NCBI GenBank assembly: GCA_035551475.1
Contig: DASZMX010000019.1
Location: forward strand, 1 to 29,864
Origin: DASZMX01 sp035551475
GTDB lineage: Bacteria > Verrucomicrobiota > Verrucomicrobiia > Limisphaerales > Palsa-1400
Reading direction: 5' to 3'
Length of the DNA stretch: 29,864 bases
Part shown: in pieces, positions 12,001 to 16,775 of the stretch
Numbering within the stretch: the first letter of the stretch is position 1
Layout of the letters: each line of letters starts with the position of its first letter
Notes under the pieces: model-generated
What the model was told of the DNA's origin: nothing
The model's input: the letters and a program-made list of their open reading frames with translations, nothing else
Databases searched by the model: none
Translations under genes and position numbers: made by a program

Positions 12001-12525
12001 GGCATTGGCGTAACCGTCGGAAACATAGGCGCTGCGCCCAATATAATTGTTCGTGCGCACGACATTGGCCGGCCGATTCATGGCGCCGCTGCCGACCGCC
12101 ACGCCGTTGATGTAAATTGTGCCGACCGTCCCCTGCACCGTAGCCGCCAAGTGCGCCCATTGATTCAACGGCAGCGCGACGCTGGAGTTGATCACCGGGT
12201 TGCCGACGTTTGTGAACACGCCCATCGCCGGCAAGCCGCTTGAGCCCGAAGTCAGCGCGAGATAAACATTGGTGGCGTTTGGCCCGTCGGAAAAATCAAT
12301 CAGCCGCGACCAGGAATTAAAGCTGCGCACGTAAACCCAGCCTTCCACCGTGAAATCGCCATTGAACCAAACGCCATTCGGCGCCTGGGCGTAACTGCCG
12401 GTCCCACTAAGGACCAGCGCGTCGCCCGGGCCATCATTGGCGAGGGCGGCCGACGCGCCGCCCAGGAATAATGCCGCGGCCAGACCGTGACAAAAAAACG
12501 CGATATTTTTCAAAATGGTTTTCAT
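1..12525 (-). CDS. Giant secreted multidomain protein (LamG, Fn3-like, beta-helix, three FG-GAP propellers, cadherin-like repeats), C-terminus outside window
   Basis: One frame stays open from an ATG at 12525 to the window edge (4175 codons, no stop seen), predicting a secreted or cell-surface protein above 400 kDa. Residues 1-29 are a signal peptide (MKTILKNIAFF..., cleavage near ALA-ND). Domains in order: LamG jellyroll about 30-236; four Fn3-like repeats with G-x-V-N-P-x-G motifs about 240-650; a G-x-GY beta repeat about 655-745; parallel beta-helix about 749-1481, interrupted by a helical insert about 884-1005; then three sets of cadherin-like domain(s), SbsA/Big_5 Ig-like domain and seven FG-GAP repeats (propellers about 1679-2091, 2606-2989, 3276-3646); then cadherin-like repeats to the edge. 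Its start overlaps the stop of the upstream receiver gene (ATGA); GGAAAGAGAA lies upstream as a Shine-Dalgarno. Family knowledge suggests Ca2+-dependent adhesion or carbohydrate/matrix binding. No enzyme domain was recognised. Any C-terminal sorting signal lies outside the window. Confidence 0.93.
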   Translation of the reverse strand, partial: MKTILKNIAFFCHGLAAALFLGGASAALANDGPGDALVLSGTGSYAQAPNGVWFNGDFTVEGWVYVRSFNSWSRLIDFSDGPNATNVYLALTSGSSGLPAMGVFTNVGNPVINSSVALPLNQWAHLAATVQGTVGTIYINGVAVGSGAMNRPANVVRTNNYIGRSAYVSDGYANASFDEIRIWSVARTPSQIQATMHTRLAGTESNLVGYWPLDDQTGTIARDASGHGLDLTLVNTAWTPSSAPIGPMLAYTGGESSGGATQAILAGTVTPEANGASVFFQYGADTNYGNVSGASVISSSFTPVNITAPISTAAFPNATIHYRIVASNALGVVDGDDATFASFAAAPALGCLDPANCPPAALAVTGSSAVLAANVNPNNLPAKVWFRYGLTGSAGGYGYVSAVTNVPAAGMLEAVGIQLTGLQPNTVYHYGIIASNSVGAATLNDLVFSTPAVAPALSGLAAAPLTGSSARLSGFVNPQGTVTAYYFAYTPAGGGATVFTATNTLAGGQTATPVSAYAGPLAPNTCYGWTLFAVNQGGSSSLDAATPVCTPSGAPSVTTAAASGVTPHSALLVGQANPNGQDTQGFFLWGTSPQNLVNITAPAALGFGQASVGLSAGVAGLSPNALYYYRAVASNAVSAQFGAVVSFRTPQLPNLIPPPQGVYVVTNGHTRTATGVALVGGDGSLSTVYLTDGGLGYSTPPQVTVVPRGAGSGGVVVATVANGSLTSLAVQDPGSYDLQGLTLVIDPPPNEIQAAADNPAYDTIILPHGSIDATVTFTRNMIVHGQGPAFTTVNGAGRGSVFDVKSGANVVFEDLTITGGAATNGGGIFNEGGTVSVENCQITGNSAQSLGGGIMNYGNAILTLNDTTISGNAAGLGGAGLCGDGIQTASIPNLTNALQSVSNAVGSFFDAFKNYESFQITIVKDLDGHLSYLAPDIADAIAHAVQPGTIEDEAKSLAGALEDFGSKFENLASDAFSDLEHIDEPGKIRSSLAHPFGSSSGGGNSGWLQLGASICTASNCAIVNNLVTSPATGFGGGVHNELGLMVLTRTQITDNRVAGALGSFGGGVSSLLGALTLDGCVVSNNTANSTTVLAGGGGVFTAAGLLRATNCAVKSNVTSAKMLSSGGGVFSLGTNYAEITLCQITGNTSGGGGGVANENGATINFTNCFIASNSASGIISSFGGGIRNRGQGTVSLYGCTLLGNSVGGRAKGGGLYNEVVGTRTNFTYPVISQQSTATLVNCTVVSNTATAGTFNIPDPASLAACLVANQHFPQPGGCALSTIPAIEIPLDSRGGGIYNGAQAGSVLAVTVQSGLASLALSSCTVAGNAATGTFSDGGGLFNTSVAGPNPLLLAPASASIDNTLFAGNTDNALPQDVMGDGSPLTSFTSFGYNLDSDHTLAFLTTNIFGGGPVTLTQTNWALGPLAYNGGATPTMALLSNSLALNAGNPAAADGSSGAPQPIDQRGVARPQFGRADIGAFEAAPTMLSNQSYTALENQLLQVGAANGVFSNSIGAGLRIFDYSSGDHGRLTIAPDGSFTFLPATNFVGSEYFLYEVAEPISNIVSEAELQITTLPVLQFTSNSTSLSPESGPRGGFDLGFNAALDPATAPGGIIVRGAESVVFPTAAAVDGTNVSVAPETSFHAGELVTVELLKSLVATNGGALLHPKTFQYVTAVAGGSGVFPTAKNFGHHLPIAVSLADLDGNGTIDAYVAGQLSLPDQVWLNDGHGNFTLAQELPGNSTGVALADLNGDGFPDAVVTKAGGLLGVPNINIQTASVPSDYNRVYFNDGTGHFVESQQGLIPGTVPVLATLQNGGTISADEAAQLTRIFNQGSSGVAIGDLDGDGIPDVVLINNTTLNYGGHPISTPGNSVWINDGNGGFKHTQTFDALNSFAVALADINGDGFLDIVVGDVAGLEIYLNDGSGHFTQGQTIIVGGLVPVVALAVGDLNGDGAMDVVASFAGIGGGSQLFWNQVYLNDGNGALTNGQRFVGQVQARSLALGDLNGDGSLDFFGTGIFGSEVWLNNGAGVFTRKGAPFNTGYIGQGVALGDLDGDGDLDAFNVNTLGSLTSSANAEFVFFNDSAPSGAGQVYSVAEGGSLSVPAPGLLGSVVDLDGPTVILQLTEPRVYTAATLGQLYYLTYSVPNWNSANIGEDAQGNWTYTDIVPVYSAHGAVHVAADGSFTYAPNPGFYGTDSFPLVISDGYLTTSNTVTINVTEIVQPPMAQDDFYAFSGSPVTVAAAQGVLANDQDLNSLTLTASLLQGPAHGNVTLNANGSFTYTPNAGYSGPDVFTYQAADVQSSNSARVNLGNSAPLAVSDYYPMPPNGAITVGTLQGVLANDSDPEGDAITAILTTAPTHGQLTLHADGSFAYARFTNYSGDDSFYYAANDGFASSTPVLVRLGDTAPVGNADSFTAFANQPFSISPVLGVLKNDTDPDNYPLRATLVSGASHGALALQADGSFTYTAAANYVGPDSFTYTASDGVATSAVTTVTLAVRTSTLLLTAGSPNGVGPTNAVIQLQFNAPVDPQLAGLKLGLFGTISGAHSWTGTASNEFVSIVPSGRFLPGEKVTVAMGPGLQGFGNTALGSGFNWSFYVSAPRGAGSFSQTVVDTSNQFYLERPVAGDFVGHGLPDVIAAYNYDNNPYYAQLHRFHNNGDRTFTDEIMTDPVSPYPRAYESVVPGDFDGDGHLDLFVRADFGDPDGPREEYWHNDGTGNFIASVLPHNPSEYATEIDNTFVGAGDVNGDGSLDVIGLSGTSTIWTLTNDGVGNLVVGPTTTIPAIITAMAFGNEFFACSLGDVNGDGKLDLIIATATTGQFWTNDGAGHFAQMPGLTDLADIGAIYMAGACGDLTGDGLSDVLILNGESPTGNPLKLYQNLGGNLFSSSTVSHFTGVNLLLADDVAPTMLLGDLTGRGRLDAVLSSSLTANEIYFNDGTGHFSSASLPGAPYNYGLALADLDGDGAVDIFVAGGAASDHTLRESVLWNRRPPLAVNDYYPAGTTSVAANGVLANDAIGDAGPISAALIAQPANATIALAPDGSFTVTPGPGYAGITAFNYNDTDAGGSSYAARVKIGNTAPVATNVGPLTVLNSAPLVVAATSGLLTFASDAEGDPLTAQLVAKPLHGSVSVSAGGGFTYIPDAAYSGLDTFVYQMSDGVTNSAPATVTIDVIQTLHVTQLTPALNALNVAPAAPLVLTFDRAIDSSTVPGAVVLSSAQNGRIPFLATIASNVITLKPAGKLHAADVVTALLSGSLRGGNGERLPGPIVWQFTVDAPVGRVGLLDSGARYTLPPYSNSVAAACADVNGDGSLDVIVAQGQAIANQAVIAGSSATMVWTNNGSGVLVDSGQRLWLSEGLASMVFPADFNGDGAVDFLLMRVGITPLQLWTNNGAGHFAAGNAPAPTGFISLAVGDLNGDGYPDIAGVQYNYPNSAFLVLTNDRAGNFQTAVSTINLNATAVALGDFNNDGRIDLLEGVNYSDTASIVMLTNDGSAHFTPAATAQPQGQGTSAMAVGDFNGDGYLDFVTWDNDIMEVWLNTGHGGFVNSGQEINVSAGQFGSITFQIGDFNGDGALDIVTRGYGVSVFYNDGHGHFGSPTALPLPANLTTAAMGDLNGDGAPDLFIPGDGPSSEVYNNKGGLGGLEGLAPLVTNDHTNIAPFAGAVFTGAASSTVTMTVTLNTLANGTFTPASLTAAGFTGTGPSYTRAGVAFASAPAALSALQFAPKIHNVPTGQTETTAFTVVVSDSQVSRTNAFASVTAVALNDPPVANNDAGAGFTTAANAPLLTSNVLANDTDPNPGDAAHLVIFSLDASATVGVVSNSGNGIIAYNPNGQFNWLAPGHSANDQFKYVISDQAGGLATGLVTVVVTGVANPPVAPNAAIAVGVHAAPMDVTPQLLLHAHAAVASNTPTLFVSALHTSGTRGQVTLANGHVIYNVTNAFVPLTQGATASDAFTFTVQDALGATATATANVTVMGQNDAPSAGNDFLALSAASGPTNVTSLLLTNDLDPNSLTNSGLVVISVALDSTRGVVTLSNGVVIYEPGPQLATIPLGSNVVDTFGYTIQSPSGLNASAIVTVTNVGVNYPPQAPAFALTLSEGQSTNLTAALLAAASDPNDGETATLRLTGVVTGGASGTIQLTNGVLTYRPSALLNLTLDQTAADAFSYILTDAHNASST
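1588..2700 (-). repeat. FG-GAP/VCBS propeller C (seven repeats)
   Basis: Seven repeats with loop cores DVNGDGSLD, DFNGDGAVD, DLNGDGYPD, DFNNDGRID, DFNGDGYLD, DFNGDGALD and DLNGDGAPD. All keep near-ideal Ca2+-loop residues. It is followed by a beta domain of about 110 residues and then cadherin-like repeats with P-P-V-A-x-N-D and L-x-N-D-x-D-P motifs. Confidence 0.85.
3559..4710 (-). repeat. FG-GAP/VCBS propeller B (seven repeats)
   Basis: Seven repeats with loop cores DFVGHGLPD, DFDGDGHLD, DVNGDGSLD, DVNGDGKLD, DLTGDGLSD, DLTGRGRLD and DLDGDGAVD. This propeller is the most degenerate of the three: the first and sixth loops lack some acidic or Asn Ca2+ ligands. It follows an SbsA-like Ig domain and four cadherin-like domains. 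Confidence 0.85.
6253..7491 (-). repeat. FG-GAP/VCBS propeller A (seven repeats)
   Basis: Seven consecutive repeats of about 45-90 residues, each with a Ca2+-loop motif of the D-x-[ND]-G-[ND]-G-x-x-D type followed by a W/Y-L-N-[DN]-G-x-G-x-F strand. The loop cores are DLDGNGTID, DLNGDGFPD, DLDGDGIPD, DINGDGFLD, DLNGDGAMD, DLNGDGSLD and DLDGDGDLD. Seven is the blade number of integrin-type FG-GAP propellers, so one closed propeller is inferred. Confidence 0.85.
8083..10280 (-). repeat. Parallel beta-helix repeat region of the giant protein with an internal helical insert
   Basis: About eleven G-G-G-[IVL]-x-N type turns alternate with T-x-x-x-C/T-x-[IV]-x-x-N segments, as in right-handed beta-helix (polymorphic membrane protein or pectate-lyase-like) domains. 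The region closes with GRADIGAFE, a common end of this domain type. Between about 9876 and 9510 the pattern is broken by about 120 residues rich in A, L, E, D and K that read as amphipathic helices. Confidence 0.75.
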
Positions 12526-12872
12526 GGTGAGATTCTCTTTCCGCTGAGATAAGGGCCGATTTCATCGAGCCTATCTTTCAAAACAAAAGCCCGGGACAAC
12601 AACGCCGCCTCCGCGCGCAGGCGCGGGCCATCGTGGCCGGTGACGAAAAGGATGTGCGCGTCCGGATGGTGCGCCTTGATTTCCCGCGCCGCGCTCAGGC
12701 CGTCCTGTTCGGGCATTTCGATGTCCATCAATGCCCAATCAATGCCGCCCGCCGCATACGCGCGCACGGCTTCGCGGCCATTGCGGCATTCCACCACTTC
12801 GACTTCGGCAGAAATCAGGGCGCGAATGCAGTTGCGCATTGCATCGGAGTCATCGGCAATCAGGATTTTCAC
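12522..12872 (-). CDS. Stand-alone CheY-like receiver protein
   Basis: A 116-residue protein made of a single response-regulator receiver domain. The acidic pair is D7-D8, the phosphoacceptor is D50 (ALMDIEMP), the conserved Thr/Ser position is T78 (FVTGH) and the conserved Lys is K99 (FVLKD). It has no DNA-binding or enzymatic output domain, so it should act by protein contact or as a phosphorelay intermediate. The start is a GTG with no clear Shine-Dalgarno. Its TGA overlaps the ATG of the giant surface-protein gene by four bases, implying translational coupling. It lies 124 bp downstream of the NarL-type regulator on the same strand, which makes the propeller kinase its likely partner by context only. 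Confidence 0.9.
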   Translation of the reverse strand: MKILIADDSDAMRNCIRALISAEVEVVECRNGREAVRAYAAGGIDWALMDIEMPEQDGLSAAREIKAHHPDAHILFVTGHDGPRLRAEAALLSRAFVLKDRLDEIGPYLSGKRISP

Positions 12873-12940
12873 AGAATAAACGGGCGCTTTTTTCGGAACA
12901 ACGCGCCGACTATGAAGCGAGCCGGGGGAGGCGGTCTATG

Positions 12941-12973
12941 GGAAGACTCTCCCGCAGGAAATGGTGGTCTTCC
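12941..12973. promoter_or_regulatory. Inverted repeat upstream of the lone receiver gene
   Basis: GGAAGAC (12941-12947) and GTCTTCC (12967-12973) form perfect 7-bp arms separated by 19 bp, in the 124-bp gap between the NarL-type regulator and the receiver gene. It could be an operator or an RNA stem. There is no T-run on either side to support a terminator. Confidence 0.3.
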
Positions 12974-12996
12974 GCCAGGCCCTTAGTGGGAAACCA

Positions 12997-13662
12997 TCAG
13001 GTCTCGGAGGTCAGGCGGGGTTTGTGGTCGAACGCGAACTTGAGCAGGCTATGGCTGCCCTGAAGGTTTAACTTTCGGCAAATATTCGCGCGATGGTTCT
13101 CAACGGTGTGCGCGCTGATTTGGACGCGCTCCGCGATTTCCTTGCTCGTCAAATTTTCCGCGACGAGGCTCAAGATGCGCCGTTCCGTGGGGGTCAGCGT
13201 TTGCAATTCCGGCTTGGCTTCGAGCAGGGACCGCGTCCGGGCTTTGCGGTCCAGCAACAGGGAGGACAAAGCGGGGCTGATAAAGGCCTGGCCGGCCAGC
13301 ACGCTCTGAATGCAGCCCAGCAAGTCGTGCACGGCGCTTTCCTTGAGCACGTAACCGAGAATTCCGGCCTCGATGGCTTCCTCAAAAATGCGCGCCTCTT
13401 TGTACATCGTCAATACTACCAATGCCACCGGCAATTTCGCGGCCAGAACCTTGCGCGCCACTTCCAACCCGCTCAACCCCGGCATGTCCAGGTCCAGGAT
13501 CGCCACGCGCGGCTGCAATTCCTGGATCAAACGCCAGGCCGCCGCGCCGTCGCCCGCCTGCCCGACAATTTTCAGGCTGGCGTCCGGCGCGAGAACCTCC
13601 TGCAATCCGGCGCGAAAGATCGGATGATCATCCGCGATGAGAACCGCGATCGGCGTCTTCAT
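12997..13662 (-). CDS. NarL/FixJ-family response regulator
   Basis: A 221-residue DNA-binding response regulator. The receiver domain spans about 6-122: acidic pair D11-D12, phosphoacceptor D57 (AILDLDMPG), T85 and K107 (YVLKES). A LuxR-type helix-turn-helix follows at about 154-212, with LTPTERRIL, the recognition-helix region SAHTVENHRANICRKL and a typical hydrophobic end. Its ATG lies inside the 3' end of the upstream kinase gene (35-bp overlap), so the pair is almost certainly cotranscribed and cognate: HisKA_3 kinases normally phosphorylate NarL-type regulators. Candidate targets by position are the downstream receiver and giant gene, and the divergent kinase-cutA intergenic region. Confidence 0.95.
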   Translation of the reverse strand: MKTPIAVLIADDHPIFRAGLQEVLAPDASLKIVGQAGDGAAAWRLIQELQPRVAILDLDMPGLSGLEVARKVLAAKLPVALVVLTMYKEARIFEEAIEAGILGYVLKESAVHDLLGCIQSVLAGQAFISPALSSLLLDRKARTRSLLEAKPELQTLTPTERRILSLVAENLTSKEIAERVQISAHTVENHRANICRKLNLQGSHSLLKFAFDHKPRLTSET

Positions 13663-16600
13663 ATGGTATTTCCAAAGTCCAACGAGTCCCCTGCCCGGCG
13701 GCGGTGACGCACCCGAGCGCGCCGCCCAGCAACCGCGCCCGCTCGTGCATGTTCACCAGGCCAAAACTGCGTTGCGTCCCGCCTCGGGCCATTACCGCAG
13801 TATAATCGAACCCGGCGCCGTTGTCTTCCAAAACGAGCCGCACCCGCCCCGCTTCCCGCCGCACCACCAGCCGCGCCCGCGTGGCCTGCGCATGCTTGAC
13901 AACATTCGTGAGCCATTCCTGCGCGATGCGATAGACGCTGATTTCCGCGGCGGGAGAGAGAAGGCCATCAATGTTTTCAATCTCCGTCGCCACCTCCAGG
14001 CCGCCCGCGTGGGAAAGCAGGTCGCCGATGTCCTCCAGCGTCTTGCTCAAGCCAAAACGGTCAAGCTGATAGGGCCGCAGCGAGCGGGCGATGGCGCGAA
14101 CTTCCTCAATGCAAGCCGCGGCGCTGTCGCTGATCTTGCGCAGGCGGCCTTGCGCGGCTTCCGGGGCCTCCTTCAGCGCCATCGCGGCGTAGTTATTCAC
14201 GACAAGAAGATTTTGCCCCAGGCTGTCATGCAATTCCGCCGCCATGCGTTTGCGCTCCTGTTCCTGGGATTCCAGCAACCGCCGCGAGAAGCTTTCTTGC
14301 AGAGCTTGCTGGTCATGCAGATGGCGGACGCGCAACGTGTAAAACCATACCATCAAACCCACCACCGCCAGCGCCGCCGCGGCGCGGAACCAACCCGTTT
14401 GCCAGAACAAGGGCAGCACGCGAATGTCCAGCGACGCCCCCGTCTCGTTCCAGACGTTGTCGTTGTTGGCGGCGATGAGCCGAAATCGATACCGCCCCGG
14501 CGGAACCTTCGTGTAATTGGCCGTGCGCCGATGCCCGGCCAGGACCCAATCATTGTCAAAGCCTTCGAGGCGATAACGGAAGCGCGCGCCTTGAGAATCG
14601 GTGTAACTCAGCGCCGCGTAACGAATTTCCAGACGAGTCGAGCCCGCCGGCGCCTCCACTTCGTGGCGATTCGCGCTGGGCAACGGTTGCGGCGCCTCAT
14701 CCGCTAAAACCGCCTCAATCACGACGGGCGGCGGACGGGTGTTCAAGGGCATGGCGGCAGGATCGACGATGCTCACACCATTCATCGTGGCGAACCACAA
14801 ACGGCCATCCTTCGTTTTCCACACCGAAGGTTGATGATCTCCCGTGCATTGGCTGCTGCCCATGCCATCGGAGCGGTCGTAATGAAAGACCGCCGCCGCC
14901 CGCGCGCGGCCCTCCGCCACGGCGTTCAACTCCTCTTCGCGCGCCCGAAAAAGCCCGCGATTGGACGCCAGCCAGAGATAGCCCGCGCCGTCTTCAATCA
15001 TGGCGGTGACAATGCGCGGCAAGTCATAACCCGCGCCGGACTCCGCATTCTCCACCGCGAAGTTGAAGATTTTCCCGTCTTGCCACCGGCTCAAACCATC
15101 GAGCGTGCCAATCCAAATCGCGCCGTTCGACGCCACACAGAGGGAGCGAACCTGGTCGCTGCCCAAGCCATCGTGCGAGGTGCAATGGCTCCAGCTGCCG
15201 TCCGTGCGAATCAATAGCCCATTGTCGTCCAAGCCAACATACAGCCGACCGCGCGCATCCTCGGCCATGGCGCGGACGTCCATCCTAGCCAACCCCGGGG
15301 GCCATTCGTCCCAGGCCAGACTGTCATTCGTAATATGCGCGAGCCCGCGGGGCGTGCCGATGTCCAAGGCGCCATTCGCTTCTTCAAAAAGGACGTTGAT
15401 GGGAGGAGTGGGGCGGCTATCGAACAGGTATTGCTTCATCTTGCGTTCATCCGCCCACAACTGGAAAAGGCCTTCGCTGAAGGTTGCCGCCCACATGGAG
15501 CCATCACGTCCGCCCAACATTTCCCACGGCAGCACGATGTGTTCGGGCCGGCGCTGGATGACGCCCGCCTCCGTCGATTTCATCCAATCAATCCGGTTCA
15601 CGGCCGCGAACCATACATTGCCGGCCCCGTCCGCCGAGACCGAGCGCATCAGGTCGGACGCCAGGCCATCGCCGGCCCCCAAACTGCGGACCACGCGCGG
15701 CTTCAAGCGGAACAAACCGCTGCCGCCCGTGCCAAACCAAATATTTCCTTCCGCATCCAGCATGAGCCCGCGGCCCACCTGCGAACTGGCGGCGCCCCGT
15801 ATTTTAAAACGACGCACCGCTCCATTCGTCGCCACGCGCCAAAGCTCGCCGTCGTCCGTTCCCACCCAAAAAAAACCGTTGGCATCCTCGACCACGCCGT
15901 TAAACCGGTCCGTCTCCAACGGCAACGGCGCGTCGGCCGACCACGCGCCATCATGATATTCTCCGATGCGATGAGCGACCATCCAAAGCCCGCCGTCACG
16001 CGCCGCCGCGAGGCGCCAGCCGTGCGGCGCAAAATTTGGGATGGGAACCGTGAGGGGATGCGTGGGATCCAAACAACAAAGGCAGTTCGAAAATTCGCAC
16101 CACGGACGCCCCTGGCTGTCCGAAAAATTTCCAAATCGTTCGCGGAAGGTCTTGGCGCTGGAAACCGGCTCGAAACGTCCGCCCGCCAGGCGCCAAAAAT
16201 TCGTGGCATTCCAAGACTGGCTGAGCCAACTGTCGCCGCGGTCCTCTCGCACAGCGAGAGCCGAGGCCGGCTTCCCATCCGCGAACAGCGGGAGCTCGAA
16301 ATGCCCATCATGCCAAATCGTCAAGGCGCCGGATTCCGCGCTGATCCACAGCCGCCCGGCATGATCCACCCGCAAATTGGTCAACCGGCTGCTCTTTAAC
16401 TCCGGGGTGTTCCCGGCGTCAAAGGAAACAAAGGCCGAGCCGTTAAACCTCGTCAAACCGTTGAAGGTCGCGATCCAGATGTAACCCTCCGGCGTCTGGG
16501 CGATGCTGTTGACAAAGTCATCCGGCAGCCCGTGCTCGGTCTGCCAGGAGTCAACCACATACTCCGATTGCAAATCCTCCACGGTTCCCGCGCGGGCCGC

Positions 16601-16663
16601 CGCCGGCCAGGCGAGCCCGCCAGCCGCGGCACACGCCAGGGCGCTGGAAAGGAAAGCATTCAC
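13628..16663 (-). CDS. Sensor histidine kinase with periplasmic two-component-regulator propellers (Reg_prop, Y_Y_Y, HisKA_3, HATPase_c)
   Basis: From a GTG at 16663 the product is 1011 residues with a signal peptide at about 1-25 (ending AAARA). About 14 Reg_prop repeats of the [DE]-x-x-G-x-[IL]-W-[IVF]-[GA]-T type fill about 45-637, enough for two seven-bladed propellers. A Y_Y_Y domain follows (about 672-750, with YRLEGFDNDW), then one membrane helix (about 758-776) and a cytoplasmic HisKA_3 region (ERKRMAAELHDSLGQN, phospho-His about 812). The ATPase domain has N920 (EWLTNVVKHA) and DNGAGF at about 947. The frame is open upstream to a TTG at 16729 (1033 residues), but the GTG start gives a more standard signal peptide. 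Reg_prop/Y_Y_Y sensors often detect glycans in Bacteroidota; the ligand here is unknown. A Cys-rich stretch (CEFSNCLCCLD, about 189-199) is unusual. Confidence 0.92.
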   Translation of the reverse strand: MNAFLSSALACAAAGGLAWPAAARAGTVEDLQSEYVVDSWQTEHGLPDDFVNSIAQTPEGYIWIATFNGLTRFNGSAFVSFDAGNTPELKSSRLTNLRVDHAGRLWISAESGALTIWHDGHFELPLFADGKPASALAVREDRGDSWLSQSWNATNFWRLAGGRFEPVSSAKTFRERFGNFSDSQGRPWCEFSNCLCCLDPTHPLTVPIPNFAPHGWRLAAARDGGLWMVAHRIGEYHDGAWSADAPLPLETDRFNGVVEDANGFFWVGTDDGELWRVATNGAVRRFKIRGAASSQVGRGLMLDAEGNIWFGTGGSGLFRLKPRVVRSLGAGDGLASDLMRSVSADGAGNVWFAAVNRIDWMKSTEAGVIQRRPEHIVLPWEMLGGRDGSMWAATFSEGLFQLWADERKMKQYLFDSRPTPPINVLFEEANGALDIGTPRGLAHITNDSLAWDEWPPGLARMDVRAMAEDARGRLYVGLDDNGLLIRTDGSWSHCTSHDGLGSDQVRSLCVASNGAIWIGTLDGLSRWQDGKIFNFAVENAESGAGYDLPRIVTAMIEDGAGYLWLASNRGLFRAREEELNAVAEGRARAAAVFHYDRSDGMGSSQCTGDHQPSVWKTKDGRLWFATMNGVSIVDPAAMPLNTRPPPVVIEAVLADEAPQPLPSANRHEVEAPAGSTRLEIRYAALSYTDSQGARFRYRLEGFDNDWVLAGHRRTANYTKVPPGRYRFRLIAANNDNVWNETGASLDIRVLPLFWQTGWFRAAAALAVVGLMVWFYTLRVRHLHDQQALQESFSRRLLESQEQERKRMAAELHDSLGQNLLVVNNYAAMALKEAPEAAQGRLRKISDSAAACIEEVRAIARSLRPYQLDRFGLSKTLEDIGDLLSHAGGLEVATEIENIDGLLSPAAEISVYRIAQEWLTNVVKHAQATRARLVVRREAGRVRLVLEDNGAGFDYTAVMARGGTQRSFGLVNMHERARLLGGALGCVTAAGQGTRWTLEIPYEDADRGSHRG

Positions 16664-16732
16664 AACTTCATGGGCTCGGCTGCCGCATCTTAGGCCGGAG
16701 CCCGGCCCCGCGCAACTCGTGAACGACAAAGG

Positions 16733-16763
16733 TTGACAACCGGCGCCTTATTCCGGCAGTCAA
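16733..16763. promoter_or_regulatory. Imperfect palindrome between the divergent kinase and cutA genes
   Basis: TTGACAACCGG and CCGGCAGTCAA face each other across a 9-bp spacer (9 of 11 arm positions pair). It sits in the 112-bp divergent intergenic region. The TTGACA also resembles a -35 hexamer, but no good -10 lies at the right distance. A dimeric regulator's operator is plausible but untested. Confidence 0.4.
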
Positions 16764-16775
16764 ACAGTTCACATC

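Noticed and set aside
12525..12552. A start further upstream for the giant protein
   Set aside because: The frame is open for a short way upstream, but the ATG at 12525 starts a clean signal peptide and has both a Shine-Dalgarno-like sequence and the ATGA overlap.
13637..16399. Long plus-strand frames opposite the propeller kinase
   Set aside because: They are antisense to strongly recognised Reg_prop, Y_Y_Y and kinase motifs and show no domain of their own.
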